Shown: positions 31,354-41,360, counted from the stretch's first letter. The stretch: 64,000 nucleotides of DNA from Hyalangium ruber (GCF_034259325.1 NZ_JAXIVS010000007.1:434001-498000), one strand, 5' to 3'. Made by a program: numbers and translations. The notes: generated by a model not told the origin, from the sequence alone.

Positions 31354-31404
31354 GCCCCCTCACCACTGCGGTTCAGCAGGCTAGAGTGCCGCACCTTCGG
31401 GGGC
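31354..31404 (+). pseudogene. Possible 5'-half tRNA remnant
   Basis: The stretch GGTTCAGCAGGCTAGAGTGCC looks like a tRNA D-arm and start of an anticodon stem (quoted motif core: GTTCAGCAGGCTAGAGT), and GCCCCC/GGGGGC could close it, but no T-arm follows. It ends 9 bp before the AAA+/RF2-like start codon. Confidence 0.25.
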
Positions 31405-31412
31405 GTTTCACC

Positions 31413-34223
31413 ATGGCGACCAGGAAGAGCGAGGACAACGAGCGACTCATCGACCGCGACCTGACCGCGCTCGCGCGGGACGGAAAGCTGCCGCCCGCGC
31501 ACGGCGTGGACTCGGCCGTGGCGGAGGTGTTGGGACTGCTCGCCCGAGGCGGCAAGCACCCACTGCTGTCCGGAGATCCGGGCGTGGGCAAGAGCGCGCT
31601 CGTCCAGGAGGTGGCCCGGCGCATCGCCGAAGGCCGCGTGGACGCGGCGCTGGCCCAATCCCGAATGGTGGAGGTGTCCGCCGCCAACATCCTGGCGCGC
31701 AGCACTCAGCGCCAGGCCGCCGAGAGCTTCGAGGAGCTGCTTGGTCACCTGAGCCGGCTCCCCTGCCCCATCGTCTACATCCGCGATTTGCCCCTGGCGC
31801 TGGGCGGGCCGCTGGCCCCCGTGGCAATTCGTGCCCTTCGCACGGGGGGCATCCGCTTCATCTTCGAGACCGAGCCCAAGCGCGTGCAGGAACTGCTGCG
31901 CGCCGATGAAGCTCTGGCCGAACGGCTCCACCTCATTCCTCTTCAAGAGCCTCCGCTGGAACGCTCCCGGTGGGTCCTTGGCCGCGTGGCCGAGGAGCTG
32001 GAGCGCGAGATGCGGCTGCCCATTGATCCGGCGGCGTGCGACCTGGCGCTGCGCCTGTCGGCCAAGTTCCTCCTGGCCCAGCGCATGCCGCGCAAGGCCA
32101 TCGAGCTGCTCAAGGAAACGGCCGCCGAGGCGGCGAGCGCGGCCCGGGACCGTGTAGGCCCCGAGGACGTACTCACCCGCTTCTGCGCCGCCACGCGCCT
32201 GCCACGCTTCGTGGTGGACGACGCGATGCCTCTGGACCTCGAGGAGACGGAGCGATTCTTCGGTGAGCGACTGCTCGGGCAGACGGATGCGGTGGCCGCG
32301 GTGCTGCGCTCGGTGGCCCTGCTCAAAGCGGGCCTGAATGACCCGCGCCGTCCGTTGGGAGTGTTCCTCTTCGCTGGTCCCACGGGCGTGGGCAAGACGC
32401 AGCTCGCCAAGCTCCTGGCCGAGTACCTCTTTGGCTCCGCCGACAGGCTGGTGCGCCTCAACATGGCGGACTTCCCCAACGACGGCGACGAGAGCGTTCC
32501 CTTCGGCGCCTCGTGGGCTCCCGCCTTGGAGACCAAGCGCGGCGAGCTGACCAACCTGCTCGACGGCAAGGTATTCACCGTGTTGCTGTTGGACGAGTTC
32601 GAGAAGGCCGCGCGAAGCGTCCACGACCGCTTCCTTCAGCTCTTCGACGAAGGCACCTTCGTCAACGGCGCTGGGGAGCAGGTCTCCTGCAACAACACAC
32701 TCATCGTGGCGACATCCAACGTCGGCGCGGAGGTCTACCGCGAGCCAGCCCTGGGCTTCGCTGGCAATCGCCGGGAGCATGAGCTGCTCAGCGAGGTGGA
32801 CCGGCGCATCACCGAAGCCTTCCGTCCGGAGTTCCTCAACCGCTTCGACGCCATCTGCCACTTCAAGCCGCTGACGAAGGTGGAAATCCGGAAGATCGCC
32901 CAGCGCGAGGTGGGCCGCGTGCTGGAGCGCGAGGGTATTCGTGCGCGTGGACTGGATGTCGAGGTAACGCCCGAGGTGGTGGACCTGCTCGTGGAGCGTG
33001 GCTACTCACCTCAATTCGGTGCGCGCTACCTGCAGCGGGAGATCGAAAAGACGCTCACCGCCGCGCTCGCGGTGGAGATCGCTCGCCGGCCGCTACGGCC
33101 CGGCACACCCGTGCGCGTGGAAGCCCGCGCTGGAAGCAAGGTGGTCGCCGTGGCCGAGCCGCTGCCTGCTCCGCGTGAGGCGACGGCGCAGCTCTCTCTG
33201 CCCACTCCGAAGGCGGCGGCCGTCAAGCGCCGGCTGGACCGCAAGTCGCTGCTGCACGAGATGGACCGGCTGGTGGGTCGAGCCCGTTCGCTCTCCATGC
33301 TCGCGGATCGGCCCCAGCTCGAGGAGCGACGCAACCAACTCCTGGCCGAGACCCAGGCCCCCAACTTGTGGGACGACCCGGAGCACGCGGCGGTCACCCT
33401 GCGAGCCTTCCGCACGGTGGAGGCACAGATCAACGAGTTGGAGCGGCTGGAACAGGCCGCCACCTTCGCGCGGCGGCTGGTGCGTGAGGCGAAGAACGAG
33501 GTGCAGCTCGCGTCCGCGGCGAAGCAGGTGGAGGACTTGGCGCGTGAGGTGCAAATGGCCGAGGCGCTCAATGCGTCGGGCGCCACCGCGAATGACAACG
33601 AGGCGCTGGTGGACATCTGCGCCAGCGACTCGATGGAGGCCCAGGACGCATGGGTGCAAGAGCTGGCAACCATGTACCTCGGCTGGGCACAGAAGCGCGG
33701 CTACGAAGCCATGCTGGTGGCTGAGGCGGAGGATCCCGCCCGCGTGGTCGTGCGCATCGCGGGGCCTGGCGCCTACGGCTTCCTGGCAGGCGAGGCCGGC
33801 ATGCACCGGCGTATCGAGGACGAGAAGCGACAGCGCGCTTATGTCCGTGTGCATCGGGGCGGATTGCCCGAGAACCTGGTGAACCTGGAGGTGGAGGGTC
33901 GCCCCGTGAAGCAGCATGAGGGCTCCTTCCTGGAACGCGTGCGCACGGAGGTGACCGTGAAGGACTCCTCCACGGGTCGGATGCTCACCCTGACGGGCTC
34001 GGGCGAGCTGGATGAGATGAAGGACCTCGCCGCACGCGTGGTGTCCGGCCAGGGCGCCAGCACCGATGAGGCTCGCCGGTACTACGTGGCCCGTGGTGCA
34101 CGGGTGGAGGACCCTCGTACCGGCGCCGGGACCCCTCGCGTGAAGGACGTACTGCGCGGCGACCTGGACCTCTTCATCGCGGCCTGGATCTCTCGTCCCC
34201 CTCCCGAACCGGTCACCACCTGA
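31413..34223 (+). CDS. ClpA/ClpB-like double AAA+ ATPase fused to a GGQ-less release-factor-2-like module
   Basis: 936 residues from the ATG at 31413. D1: Walker A GDPGVGKS (54-61) but a degenerate Walker B ending IRDL (120-126). D2: Walker A GPTGVGKT (322-329), Walker B LLLDEFEK (391-398), TSN sensor (434-436), arginine-finger region FLNRF (474-478) and GAR sensor 2 (536-538), as in ClpA/ClpB. Residues about 608-927 align in order with RF2: LWDDPE (652-657), AQDAWVQELATMYLGWAQ (743-760), GPGAYGFLAGEAGMHR (784-799) and the tail RYYVARGARVEDPRTG (889-904). The GGQ peptide-release loop and the SPF stop-codon motif are both absent. A role at the ribosome using unfoldase power is likely inference. 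It ends the tRNA-array gene run. Confidence 0.85.
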   Translation: MATRKSEDNERLIDRDLTALARDGKLPPAHGVDSAVAEVLGLLARGGKHPLLSGDPGVGKSALVQEVARRIAEGRVDAALAQSRMVEVSAANILARSTQRQAAESFEELLGHLSRLPCPIVYIRDLPLALGGPLAPVAIRALRTGGIRFIFETEPKRVQELLRADEALAERLHLIPLQEPPLERSRWVLGRVAEELEREMRLPIDPAACDLALRLSAKFLLAQRMPRKAIELLKETAAEAASAARDRVGPEDVLTRFCAATRLPRFVVDDAMPLDLEETERFFGERLLGQTDAVAAVLRSVALLKAGLNDPRRPLGVFLFAGPTGVGKTQLAKLLAEYLFGSADRLVRLNMADFPNDGDESVPFGASWAPALETKRGELTNLLDGKVFTVLLLDEFEKAARSVHDRFLQLFDEGTFVNGAGEQVSCNNTLIVATSNVGAEVYREPALGFAGNRREHELLSEVDRRITEAFRPEFLNRFDAICHFKPLTKVEIRKIAQREVGRVLEREGIRARGLDVEVTPEVVDLLVERGYSPQFGARYLQREIEKTLTAALAVEIARRPLRPGTPVRVEARAGSKVVAVAEPLPAPREATAQLSLPTPKAAAVKRRLDRKSLLHEMDRLVGRARSLSMLADRPQLEERRNQLLAETQAPNLWDDPEHAAVTLRAFRTVEAQINELERLEQAATFARRLVREAKNEVQLASAAKQVEDLAREVQMAEALNASGATANDNEALVDICASDSMEAQDAWVQELATMYLGWAQKRGYEAMLVAEAEDPARVVVRIAGPGAYGFLAGEAGMHRRIEDEKRQRAYVRVHRGGLPENLVNLEVEGRPVKQHEGSFLERVRTEVTVKDSSTGRMLTLTGSGELDEMKDLAARVVSGQGASTDEARRYYVARGARVEDPRTGAGTPRVKDVLRGDLDLFIAAWISRPPPEPVTT

Positions 34224-34384
34224 GGTACACGCGCAGCTGGCGCAAGGTGCAGCACCCAAGCTGGGCATGCCTCGGACCGCTGGCAAGCTCTCCTCCCCCG
34301 CCTCCCTCTGGCGGAGGAGTGGGAGGCGAGCGACTGCTCAAAACACTCGGGCAGCGCCAGGACACCATCCATAATGAGTAAGAC

Positions 34385-36025
34385 ATGCTCCACGTGATTC
34401 CTCTGGGAGGACTGGGCGAGATTGGCCTCAACGCCATGGTGATCGCCTGCCGTGGGGAGATGCTCCTCATCGACGCCGGGCTGATGTTCCCCTCGGAGTC
34501 CGCCCCGGGCGTGGACATCATCGTCCCGGACTTCACCCACATCCGGCAGAATGCCGCCCAGCTCAAGGGCATCGTCATCACCCATGGGCACGAGGACCAC
34601 ATGGGCGCCCTCCCCTACCTGCTCAGCGAGGTGCCCGTGCCCGTCTATGGCACCCGCTACACCCTCGCCATGGCCCGCAACCGGCTGGACGAGCTGGGCG
34701 TCGTCGCCGACCTGCATGAGATCGAACCGCGCACACCCTTCCCCGTGGGCACCGTCTTCTCCGTGGAGGCAAGCCGCGTCACCCACACCGTGCCGGATGC
34801 CGTGGGCTACATCGTCCGTACCCCCGAAGGCACCGTCATCCACACCGGCGATTTCAAGCTGGACCCCGATCCCATTGACGGCCTGCGCACCGACCTCGAG
34901 CGCTGGGGCGAGGCGGGAGAGCAGGGCGTCCTCTGCCTCCTGTCCGACTCCACCAACTCGGAGTACACCACCGAGACGGGCAGCGAGCGCATCGTCGAGC
35001 AGACCTTCGACCGCCTCTTCCGCGAGGCCCAGGGCCGCATCGTCGTGGCTCTCTTCGCCTCCAACCTCCACCGCGTGCGCACCGTGCTCAAGCTCGCGGA
35101 ACAGCTCGGGCGCAAGGTGGCCCTCCAGGGCCGCAGCATGACGCGCAACGTGGAGATGGCGCGGCAGCTCGGCTATCTCGACGTACCCGAGAACCTCTTC
35201 GTGCCCCTGGACGCCGTACCCGGTCTGGCCCCCGGTCGGGTCATCCTCCTGTCCACGGGCGCCCAGGGCGAAGCGCGCGCCGGCCTCTCTCAAATCGCCG
35301 CCGGCAACGGTCCCGTGAGGCTGGATCCCGGGGACATGGTCATCCTCAGCTCCCGCCCCATCCCCGGCAATGAGCGCTCGGTAGGTGCCCTGCTCGATCA
35401 GCTCCATTGGACGGGCGCCCGCATCGTCTATGCCCAGGTGGAGCCTGGCGTCCATGTCTCCGGACACGCCAGCAAGCCTCAACAGCGCCGCGTCCTCGAG
35501 CTCGTCCGTCCGCGCCACTTCGTCCCCATCCACGGAGAGCTGCGCCACCTCCACCGCCACCTGTCCACCGCCCGCGAGGCGGGGCTCGCTCCCGAACAGC
35601 TTCTGCTGGCCCAGGATGGTGACCTCCTCACCTTCGAGGAGGGCCAGGGGCGCTTCGCCGGCAGCGTTCCGGTGGGCCGCATCCACAAGGACCTCTACAG
35701 CGGGGCCATGGTGTCACCCGAGGCCCTTCAGGAACGCACCAAGCTGGCCGAGACCGGGGTGGTGGTGGCCGCCCTCGTCATCAACCGCTCCTCGCTGGAG
35801 CTGATGGCCGGGCCCCAGCTCTCTGGCCATGGGCTGTCCCTGGATGAGCAGGTTCAACTGCCCCGAGTGGCTGAAGAGGCTCGAAACCTCTTCCTCCAGC
35901 TCTCCCCACAGTTGCGCGGGGATGACGCCTTGGTGCGAGAAGAGCTGACCCGTGCCGTTCGTAGGGCCTTCAAGCTCTTCACCGCCAAGCGCCCCCTGGT
36001 GGTGCCCATGGTCGTCAAGGTGTGA
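34385..36025 (+). CDS. rnj: Ribonuclease J
   Basis: 546 residues. Metallo-beta-lactamase/beta-CASP architecture: THGHEDHMG zinc motif near residue 65, HTGDFKLD, then SGHAS and IHGELRHL in the C-terminal beta-CASP part. RNase J is a 5'-to-3' exonuclease and endonuclease that matures and degrades RNA. The gene starts 161 bp after the AAA+/RF2-like gene and is followed by yajQ 17 bp later. It may be a core gene that happens to flank the island. Confidence 0.92.
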   Translation: MLHVIPLGGLGEIGLNAMVIACRGEMLLIDAGLMFPSESAPGVDIIVPDFTHIRQNAAQLKGIVITHGHEDHMGALPYLLSEVPVPVYGTRYTLAMARNRLDELGVVADLHEIEPRTPFPVGTVFSVEASRVTHTVPDAVGYIVRTPEGTVIHTGDFKLDPDPIDGLRTDLERWGEAGEQGVLCLLSDSTNSEYTTETGSERIVEQTFDRLFREAQGRIVVALFASNLHRVRTVLKLAEQLGRKVALQGRSMTRNVEMARQLGYLDVPENLFVPLDAVPGLAPGRVILLSTGAQGEARAGLSQIAAGNGPVRLDPGDMVILSSRPIPGNERSVGALLDQLHWTGARIVYAQVEPGVHVSGHASKPQQRRVLELVRPRHFVPIHGELRHLHRHLSTAREAGLAPEQLLLAQDGDLLTFEEGQGRFAGSVPVGRIHKDLYSGAMVSPEALQERTKLAETGVVVAALVINRSSLELMAGPQLSGHGLSLDEQVQLPRVAEEARNLFLQLSPQLRGDDALVREELTRAVRRAFKLFTAKRPLVVPMVVKV

Positions 36026-36042
36026 TAAGGGCCCTGGCGGCC

Positions 36043-36540
36043 ATGCCCTCCTTCGACGTCATCTCCAAAATCGACCAGGCCGAGCTCGACAACGCGGTCA
36101 ACCAGACCAAGAAGGAGCTCAGCACCCGCTATGACTTCCAGGGTGCTCAGGCCGACATCGTCATCTCCCCGGACCGCGCCGTGCTCACGGTGAAGGCCAA
36201 CGCCGAGGAGAAGGTCCAGGCCGCCAAGGAAGTCCTCCTGGCCAAGCTCTCCAAGCGCGGCATCTCCCTGCGCGCCCTCGAGTTCCTGGACATCGAAAAG
36301 ACGGGCCTCCACAACGTCAAACAGAACATCAAGCTCCAGCAGGGCATCCCCGTCGACAAGGCCAAGGAGCTCGTCAAGCTCCTCAAGGACTCCAAGATGA
36401 AGCTCCAGGGCTCCATCCAGGGAGATGAGCTGCGCGTCAGCGGCAAGAACAAGGATGACCTGCAGGCCGCCATGGCCCTGTTCCGCAAGGAGCAGGACCG
36501 GCTGAAGCTGGACATGCAGTTCACCAACTTCCGAGATTAG
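36043..36540 (+). CDS. yajQ: YajQ-family nucleotide-binding protein
   Basis: 165 residues from the ATG at 36043, giving the canonical MPSFDVISKID start; a GTG-type start 21 bp upstream would overlap RNase J and is less likely. Two RRM/ACT-like halves (ELSTRYDFQG and the KQNIKLQQGI segment) are typical. Family members bind nucleotides, in some bacteria c-di-GMP. Second gene of a tight rnj-yajQ-unknown-rimO run. Confidence 0.9.
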   Translation: MPSFDVISKIDQAELDNAVNQTKKELSTRYDFQGAQADIVISPDRAVLTVKANAEEKVQAAKEVLLAKLSKRGISLRALEFLDIEKTGLHNVKQNIKLQQGIPVDKAKELVKLLKDSKMKLQGSIQGDELRVSGKNKDDLQAAMALFRKEQDRLKLDMQFTNFRD

Positions 36541-36542
36541 TC

Positions 36543-37655
36543 ATGCGCGCCGCCCTCCTCCCCTTGTGCCTGCTGCTCGCGCCCGCGCTCGCCTCCGCCC
36601 AGGAGCAGGAGCGCCCCACCAAGTCCGTTCCCGCGCTCGCCAAAGCACCCAAGCTGGATGGGGCCTTCAAGGACTTCGCCTCCTCCCTGACGATCCGCCC
36701 TCCCGCTTCGGTGGACGCCTCCGCGTCCTTCACCGCCCGGGTGGCCTGGCGCAAGGAGACCCTCTACGTCGGCCTGGAGGCCACCGACGACCAGCTCGTC
36801 GCGGGCGATATCGTCACCCTCACCCTCTTCTTCCCGGGCGCGGGCCCCACCGCCACGGGCAACAGCTTCCGCTTCGCCTTCGATGGCAAGCGCGCCTCGC
36901 CCAAGGAGAGCGGAACGTCCACCTTCGCGCAGGAGCAGGTCGAGGTGGCCGTGCAGCGCGATGAAGGCAAGTTGAACCTGGAGATCGCCCTTCCCGTCGG
37001 CGCCTTCCCCCGATTCCCCTCCACCGACCCGCTCGTCCTCGATCTGTGCATCAACTACGAGGACCAGGACTCCGTGGGCCAGAAGGGCCCTCCCGTCTCC
37101 AACTGCAAGGACGGGGGGATGCTCGGCGAGGCCCTGCGGCTGCCGGACGAGTTCCGCAAGGGGCTCAAGCTCAAGCCTCCCGAGGATGTGCTTGCCCTGG
37201 AGCGGGTGCGCGGCGGCTGGCTGGGCTGGGGCGTGCTCCACTACCCGACCTGGGTGGAGGCACAGGAGCCCCTGACCTCCGCGTCGCTCCCAACTCTGGT
37301 CTCCAATGAGGCCGTGGAGCCCGAGAAGGTGGATGTGAATGTGCCGGACTCGCTCATCCTTCCGGACGGGCGAACCCTCTTGACCGTCGTCTCCGGCAAG
37401 AACCCCTACGCCATCGAGGGCAAGTGCGACGCGGACATGGAGCTGCGTCTGGGCCTGTTCCTCGTCATGGGAAAAGGGGGCAAGACGGCTCAGCGTGCGC
37501 TCGAGTGGCCGGCTGCCTCATGTGCGCTGGGCCGAGCCCTCTCTGTCAGCATGGATGAAGAGGGCGCCCTCAGCATCGGTTACTCGAACGGCACGACCAT
37601 CAACTTCGCCTGGAGTGGAGACCACTTCGAGCGAACCGAAATCGGAAAGCGGTAG
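36543..37655 (+). CDS. Secreted protein with CBM9-like domain
   Basis: 370 residues with a signal peptide ending ALASAQ. Residues about 30-165 ([13 protein letters not shown], then [17 protein letters not shown]) have the pattern of a CBM9-like sugar-binding domain found in bacterial exported proteins. The remaining C-terminal half is unassigned. It starts 2 bp after yajQ and ends 5 bp before rimO, so it shares their transcript, although its exported nature makes the link to RNA genes unclear. Confidence 0.75.
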   Translation: MRAALLPLCLLLAPALASAQEQERPTKSVPALAKAPKLDGAFKDFASSLTIRPPASVDASASFTARVAWRKETLYVGLEATDDQLVAGDIVTLTLFFPGAGPTATGNSFRFAFDGKRASPKESGTSTFAQEQVEVAVQRDEGKLNLEIALPVGAFPRFPSTDPLVLDLCINYEDQDSVGQKGPPVSNCKDGGMLGEALRLPDEFRKGLKLKPPEDVLALERVRGGWLGWGVLHYPTWVEAQEPLTSASLPTLVSNEAVEPEKVDVNVPDSLILPDGRTLLTVVSGKNPYAIEGKCDADMELRLGLFLVMGKGGKTAQRALEWPAASCALGRALSVSMDEEGALSIGYSNGTTINFAWSGDHFERTEIGKR

Positions 37656-37660
37656 ACGCA

Positions 37661-39070
37661 GTGCAGCAAGACACCAAGAGCCTCTACATGATGACCCTCG
37701 GCTGCCCGAAGAACCGGGTGGACTCCGAGGTGATGCTCGGTACCCTCAAGCAGCGCGGCTATCGCCTCGTCCAAGAGCCTTCCGAGGCCGAGGTCATCGT
37801 CGTCAACACGTGCGCCTTCATCGGCCCCGCCAAGCAGGAGTCCGTGGACTCCATCCTGGAGATGGCCGAGTACAAGAAGTCGGGCGCGTGCAGCACGCTT
37901 GTCGTGACGGGCTGTCTGTCCCAGCGCTACGGCGGTGAGCTGTCCCAGGAGATGCCCGAGGTCGACCACTTCCTGGGCACCAGCGCCTACGCGCAGATCG
38001 GCGACCTGCTGGCCGCCGAGGCCTCGCCGCGTCAGGTCATCCCGGATCCGGACTACATCCACAACGCGACCACGCCGCGCGAAAACTCGATGCCGTCGTA
38101 CACCGCCTATCTCAAGGTGTCCGAGGGCTGCGACAACGCGTGCTCCTTCTGCATCATCCCCAAGCTGCGCGGCGGCCAGCGCTCGCGGACCATCGCGGAC
38201 ATCGTCACCGAGGCAGAGCGCCTCGCCGACCAGGGTGTGCAGGAGCTGAACCTGGTGGCGCAGGACCTCACGGCCTACGGCCATGACCTGCCCGGCAAGC
38301 CCAAGCTGCATGACCTGCTCAAGGAGCTGGTGAAGGTGGACGTGCGGTGGATCCGCCTGCACTACGCCTACCCGCGCGTGTTCCCCGACGAGCTCATCGA
38401 GGTCATGGCGACCCAGCCGAAGATCGCCAAGTACCTGGACATGCCGCTGCAGCACGCCAGCGACAAGCTGCTCCAGTCCATGAAGCGCGGCCGCAACTCG
38501 CAGTTCCTCACGGACCTGCTGACCAAGCTGCGCACCCGCGTCCCGGGGCTGGTGATGCGTACCTCGATGATCGTCGGCCTGCCCGGCGAGACCGAGGAGG
38601 ACTTCGAGCTGCTCAAGGAGTTCGTGAAGACGCAGCGCTTCGAGCGGCTGGGCGTCTTCCAGTACTCGGACGAAGAGGGCACCGCGGCGTTCGACCTGCC
38701 GAACAAGGTGCCCCAGAAGACCATCGAGCGGCGCTGGCGCGAGGTGATGGCCATCCAGAAGCGCATCAACCGCGAGCAGAACAAGAAGCTCGTGGGCAAG
38801 CGCATCGAGGTGCTCGTCGAAGGCCCTAGCCCCGAGACGGAGCACCTGCTGGTGGGCCGCCACGAGGGTCAGGCGCCCGAGATCGACGGTCAGGTCTACA
38901 TCAACGACGGCCTGGCCTACCCGGGCGAGTTCGTCACCATCGAGGTGACGGAGGCCCACGACTACGACCTCGTCGGCAAGGTGGTGGAGCGGCCGGACCC
39001 GAAGCAGCGCAAGCACAAGGTGCGTGACGAGGTCCCGGCCCCCATGGCCACCTGGACCTCTCCCCGCTAG
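37661..39070 (+). CDS. rimO: Ribosomal protein S12 methylthiotransferase
   Basis: 469 residues from a GTG at 37661. It has the UPF0004 N-domain ([25 protein letters not shown]), the radical-SAM core with the cluster motif CDNACSFC and a C-terminal TRAM domain. RimO adds a methylthio group to Asp88 of ribosomal protein S12. The LGCPKN pattern distinguishes it from the tRNA-modifying MiaB. Confidence 0.92.
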   Translation: MQQDTKSLYMMTLGCPKNRVDSEVMLGTLKQRGYRLVQEPSEAEVIVVNTCAFIGPAKQESVDSILEMAEYKKSGACSTLVVTGCLSQRYGGELSQEMPEVDHFLGTSAYAQIGDLLAAEASPRQVIPDPDYIHNATTPRENSMPSYTAYLKVSEGCDNACSFCIIPKLRGGQRSRTIADIVTEAERLADQGVQELNLVAQDLTAYGHDLPGKPKLHDLLKELVKVDVRWIRLHYAYPRVFPDELIEVMATQPKIAKYLDMPLQHASDKLLQSMKRGRNSQFLTDLLTKLRTRVPGLVMRTSMIVGLPGETEEDFELLKEFVKTQRFERLGVFQYSDEEGTAAFDLPNKVPQKTIERRWREVMAIQKRINREQNKKLVGKRIEVLVEGPSPETEHLLVGRHEGQAPEIDGQVYINDGLAYPGEFVTIEVTEAHDYDLVGKVVERPDPKQRKHKVRDEVPAPMATWTSPR

Positions 39071-39089
39071 AGCCGTTCCTCAGCTGTCT

Positions 39090-40502
39090 TCACTTGGGAT
39101 CCTCGGGCTCCAGCTCCCGCTCCTCGGGAGGTGGAGCCCGGGAGGGCGAAGGCTTGCGGACCGCCGCGCTGACGCCCTCTCCCAACGGCGTCAGTTGGCA
39201 CTCGCACAGCGTCCGCCGCGTGCGTGTCTCGTGGACGAAGGCACACGTCAGCGGGCACTCCGGCTGGCCTCCCTCCTCGTACAGGGCCAGCGCATACCCC
39301 TTCGCGGCGGACAGCTCCTCGTGACACTCCGGCATGGACTGGGCCAGGGAGGGCCAGGGGATGCGGTGCTGCGTCGTCACCCCGCGGCTGGTGGGCATGA
39401 AGGCGAACCCCACACGGCAGCTCGCCCGAAGCGGCGTCCCATCCTCGCCCAGTGGCTCGACATGGAGCCGACCGCCCTCGGGCAGATCCCGGTACACCGA
39501 GGCAGAGAGGGAGAGGGCTCCATCCGGATCCCGCCGCGTGTGGAGCGCGTAGCAGGACTCCTCGTCGAAGCGCTCGGTGCCAGGGAGCGCACAGCGCTGC
39601 CGGTTTCCCGAGGCGAGGACACGCGGCCGACGCAGCAGGAGCACTCCGCCCTGCACATCCACGGTGGCGCGGAACCGTCCCCACACGTCCGGCCCCAGGC
39701 GGCCGAGAGAGCTTGGAGAAGCCCACTCTGCGGTCTCCACGACGAGCGGGCCTACGCCCACGCCCACCGCGACCTCCACCGCCTCTACCAGGATGGCGCG
39801 GGGGGGCAGGCCCGGGGCCGTCTCCAGGGGGCGCAAGCCCTGCGCTTGGGCGGACCCTAGCGCCACTCGGGTAAAGGAATCCCGCGTGGCGAGGACCATG
39901 GGCCCCGTGAGGCTCGCGTTTCCCTGGGTGATTCGCGCCGCGAGCAGGGGCCAATCCCCCACCGGCTCCCGGTTCAGCTCCAGCAGGTGTGTCTCCAAAG
40001 AGGGATCCGCGTCGGCGGCGGTGAGCTCGGCGCTGTACGCCTCTCGGGAGCGAGACGGCGTGAACGACACCTCCCGGCGCAGCGGATCCACCGTGAGCGC
40101 ATAGGGGGCGAGTACGTCCGCGCCCAGCGTCACCGCGCAGACCTTCTCTCCGGTGAGCCCGGCGGCGAGCCCAGGCAGCGGCATATCCCCGACTCGCAGG
40201 TCCGTTAGCGGCACCATGGACCACTCCCGCATGCCGCTCGGCTCGGGAGCTCGCACCTTGCCCTCGGGGAGTGGAGGTTTGCCCGCGAAGCACCCGGTGG
40301 CCACCAGCGAGAGTGGCCGCGCTACATCGAGCAGGAGCGGCACCGGCTTTCCGCCCAGGCTCCCGGCAAGCGAGACGCGCAGGGCGGGCGTGGACAACAT
40401 CGGGAAGGTCCGGCCGGCGAAGCTGACCCGCTTGGGCACGGGGGCGGCGCTCCGGTGGCAACCGGCGACCAACAACAGGGCCACGAGGAGCGCGCCGCGC
40501 AC
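39090..40502 (-). CDS. Lipoprotein with a retropepsin-like layout
   Basis: 470 residues from a GTG at 40502; lipobox VAGC with Cys15. The early segment VPLLLDVARPLSLVA and a second half-repeat resemble the folded core of bacterial aspartic proteases, but the catalytic D-T/S-G reads DVA, so activity is doubtful. The C-terminus has Cys pairs (CPLTCAF, CECQL) and a Pro/Glu tail. It lies 6 bp after lolA. The function is unknown. Confidence 0.65.
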   Translation of the reverse strand: MRGALLVALLLVAGCHRSAAPVPKRVSFAGRTFPMLSTPALRVSLAGSLGGKPVPLLLDVARPLSLVATGCFAGKPPLPEGKVRAPEPSGMREWSMVPLTDLRVGDMPLPGLAAGLTGEKVCAVTLGADVLAPYALTVDPLRREVSFTPSRSREAYSAELTAADADPSLETHLLELNREPVGDWPLLAARITQGNASLTGPMVLATRDSFTRVALGSAQAQGLRPLETAPGLPPRAILVEAVEVAVGVGVGPLVVETAEWASPSSLGRLGPDVWGRFRATVDVQGGVLLLRRPRVLASGNRQRCALPGTERFDEESCYALHTRRDPDGALSLSASVYRDLPEGGRLHVEPLGEDGTPLRASCRVGFAFMPTSRGVTTQHRIPWPSLAQSMPECHEELSAAKGYALALYEEGGQPECPLTCAFVHETRTRRTLCECQLTPLGEGVSAAVRKPSPSRAPPPEERELEPEDPK

Positions 40503-40508
40503 GTTGGG

Positions 40509-41282
40509 CTACTTCTTCTGCTTCGTGAAGTCGTCGATGCGGGTGCCCTCAGGCGGGTCGAGCCTGAAGCTGTCCTTCGAGATGCCCACGTTCGTCTTCA
40601 GCTCGAGGAACGCGATGGTGTTCTCGCTGCCGTCCGGATCCACCACGGTGCTCTTGAGCACCTGGGCCGTATTGGAGTCCACCTCCAGGCGAACCTGCTT
40701 GAAGCGCTTATCCGGCTGCGCCGGGTCCAGAACCAGCAACGTGCCCTTGCAGTCGGCGCAGGTGCCCTTCTTGATGTTGAACTCGTCCGCCAGCCGGCCC
40801 TGCCCGAAGAGGAACGTCACCGATGCCGAGAGCTGGTTGGTGTCCACGCTGCCCACGGTGAGGCTCTGCGCGCCCGGGTCGTACGCGTACACCTTGTTGC
40901 CCGCGAGCACGAAGGTACGCGGCGAGTTGCCCTCGTACTCCCAGCGCATCAGCCCCGGCTTCTTGTAGGTCACCGTGCCCGTGGACGTCTGCGTGCGGCG
41001 GAAGGTCTTGTACTTGTAGTCCTGCTTGAAGGACGACTTGAAGTCGTCGGTCTTCTCGTAGAAGGCCTGCATCCGCTCCACCAGGGTCTTCACCTCCGGG
41101 GCCACGCTGCCCTTCACGGGCGCGGCGGGCTTCGCTTCGGCGGCGGGCGCGGCGGGCTTCGTCTCGGGTGCCGCGGCGGGCGCGGGCTTGGACTCGGCGG
41201 TGACCGCGGGCTTCTGCGCCGGGGGCGACGCGGGAGCGACTTGCGCGGACAGCATGGACACGAGCAGGGTCTCGATGAGCAT
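40509..41282 (-). CDS. lolA: Outer-membrane lipoprotein carrier LolA
   Basis: 257 residues. A short signal-like start is followed by an Ala/Pro/Lys linker (about 20-58), then the LolA fold: MQAFYEKTDDFKSSFKQDY, GTVTYKKPGLMRWEY and VYAYDPGAQSL. LolA shuttles lipoproteins across the periplasm. The linker is longer than in enterobacterial LolA. The C-terminus carries an extra CADC pair. Confidence 0.85.
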   Translation of the reverse strand: MLIETLLVSMLSAQVAPASPPAQKPAVTAESKPAPAAAPETKPAAPAAEAKPAAPVKGSVAPEVKTLVERMQAFYEKTDDFKSSFKQDYKYKTFRRTQTSTGTVTYKKPGLMRWEYEGNSPRTFVLAGNKVYAYDPGAQSLTVGSVDTNQLSASVTFLFGQGRLADEFNIKKGTCADCKGTLLVLDPAQPDKRFKQVRLEVDSNTAQVLKSTVVDPDGSENTIAFLELKTNVGISKDSFRLDPPEGTRIDDFTKQKK

Positions 41283-41360
41283 GGCGGTACGGTCTCCGAG
41301 CGGGCCCGGGGGCCCGGCGTTTGCTTCTACCGCTTCAGACGGGACCCAAGGGCCCCGGAT

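Noticed and set aside
31413-34223. RF2-type programmed frameshift in the fusion gene
   Set aside because: The reading frame is continuous through the whole gene and no shift site is needed.
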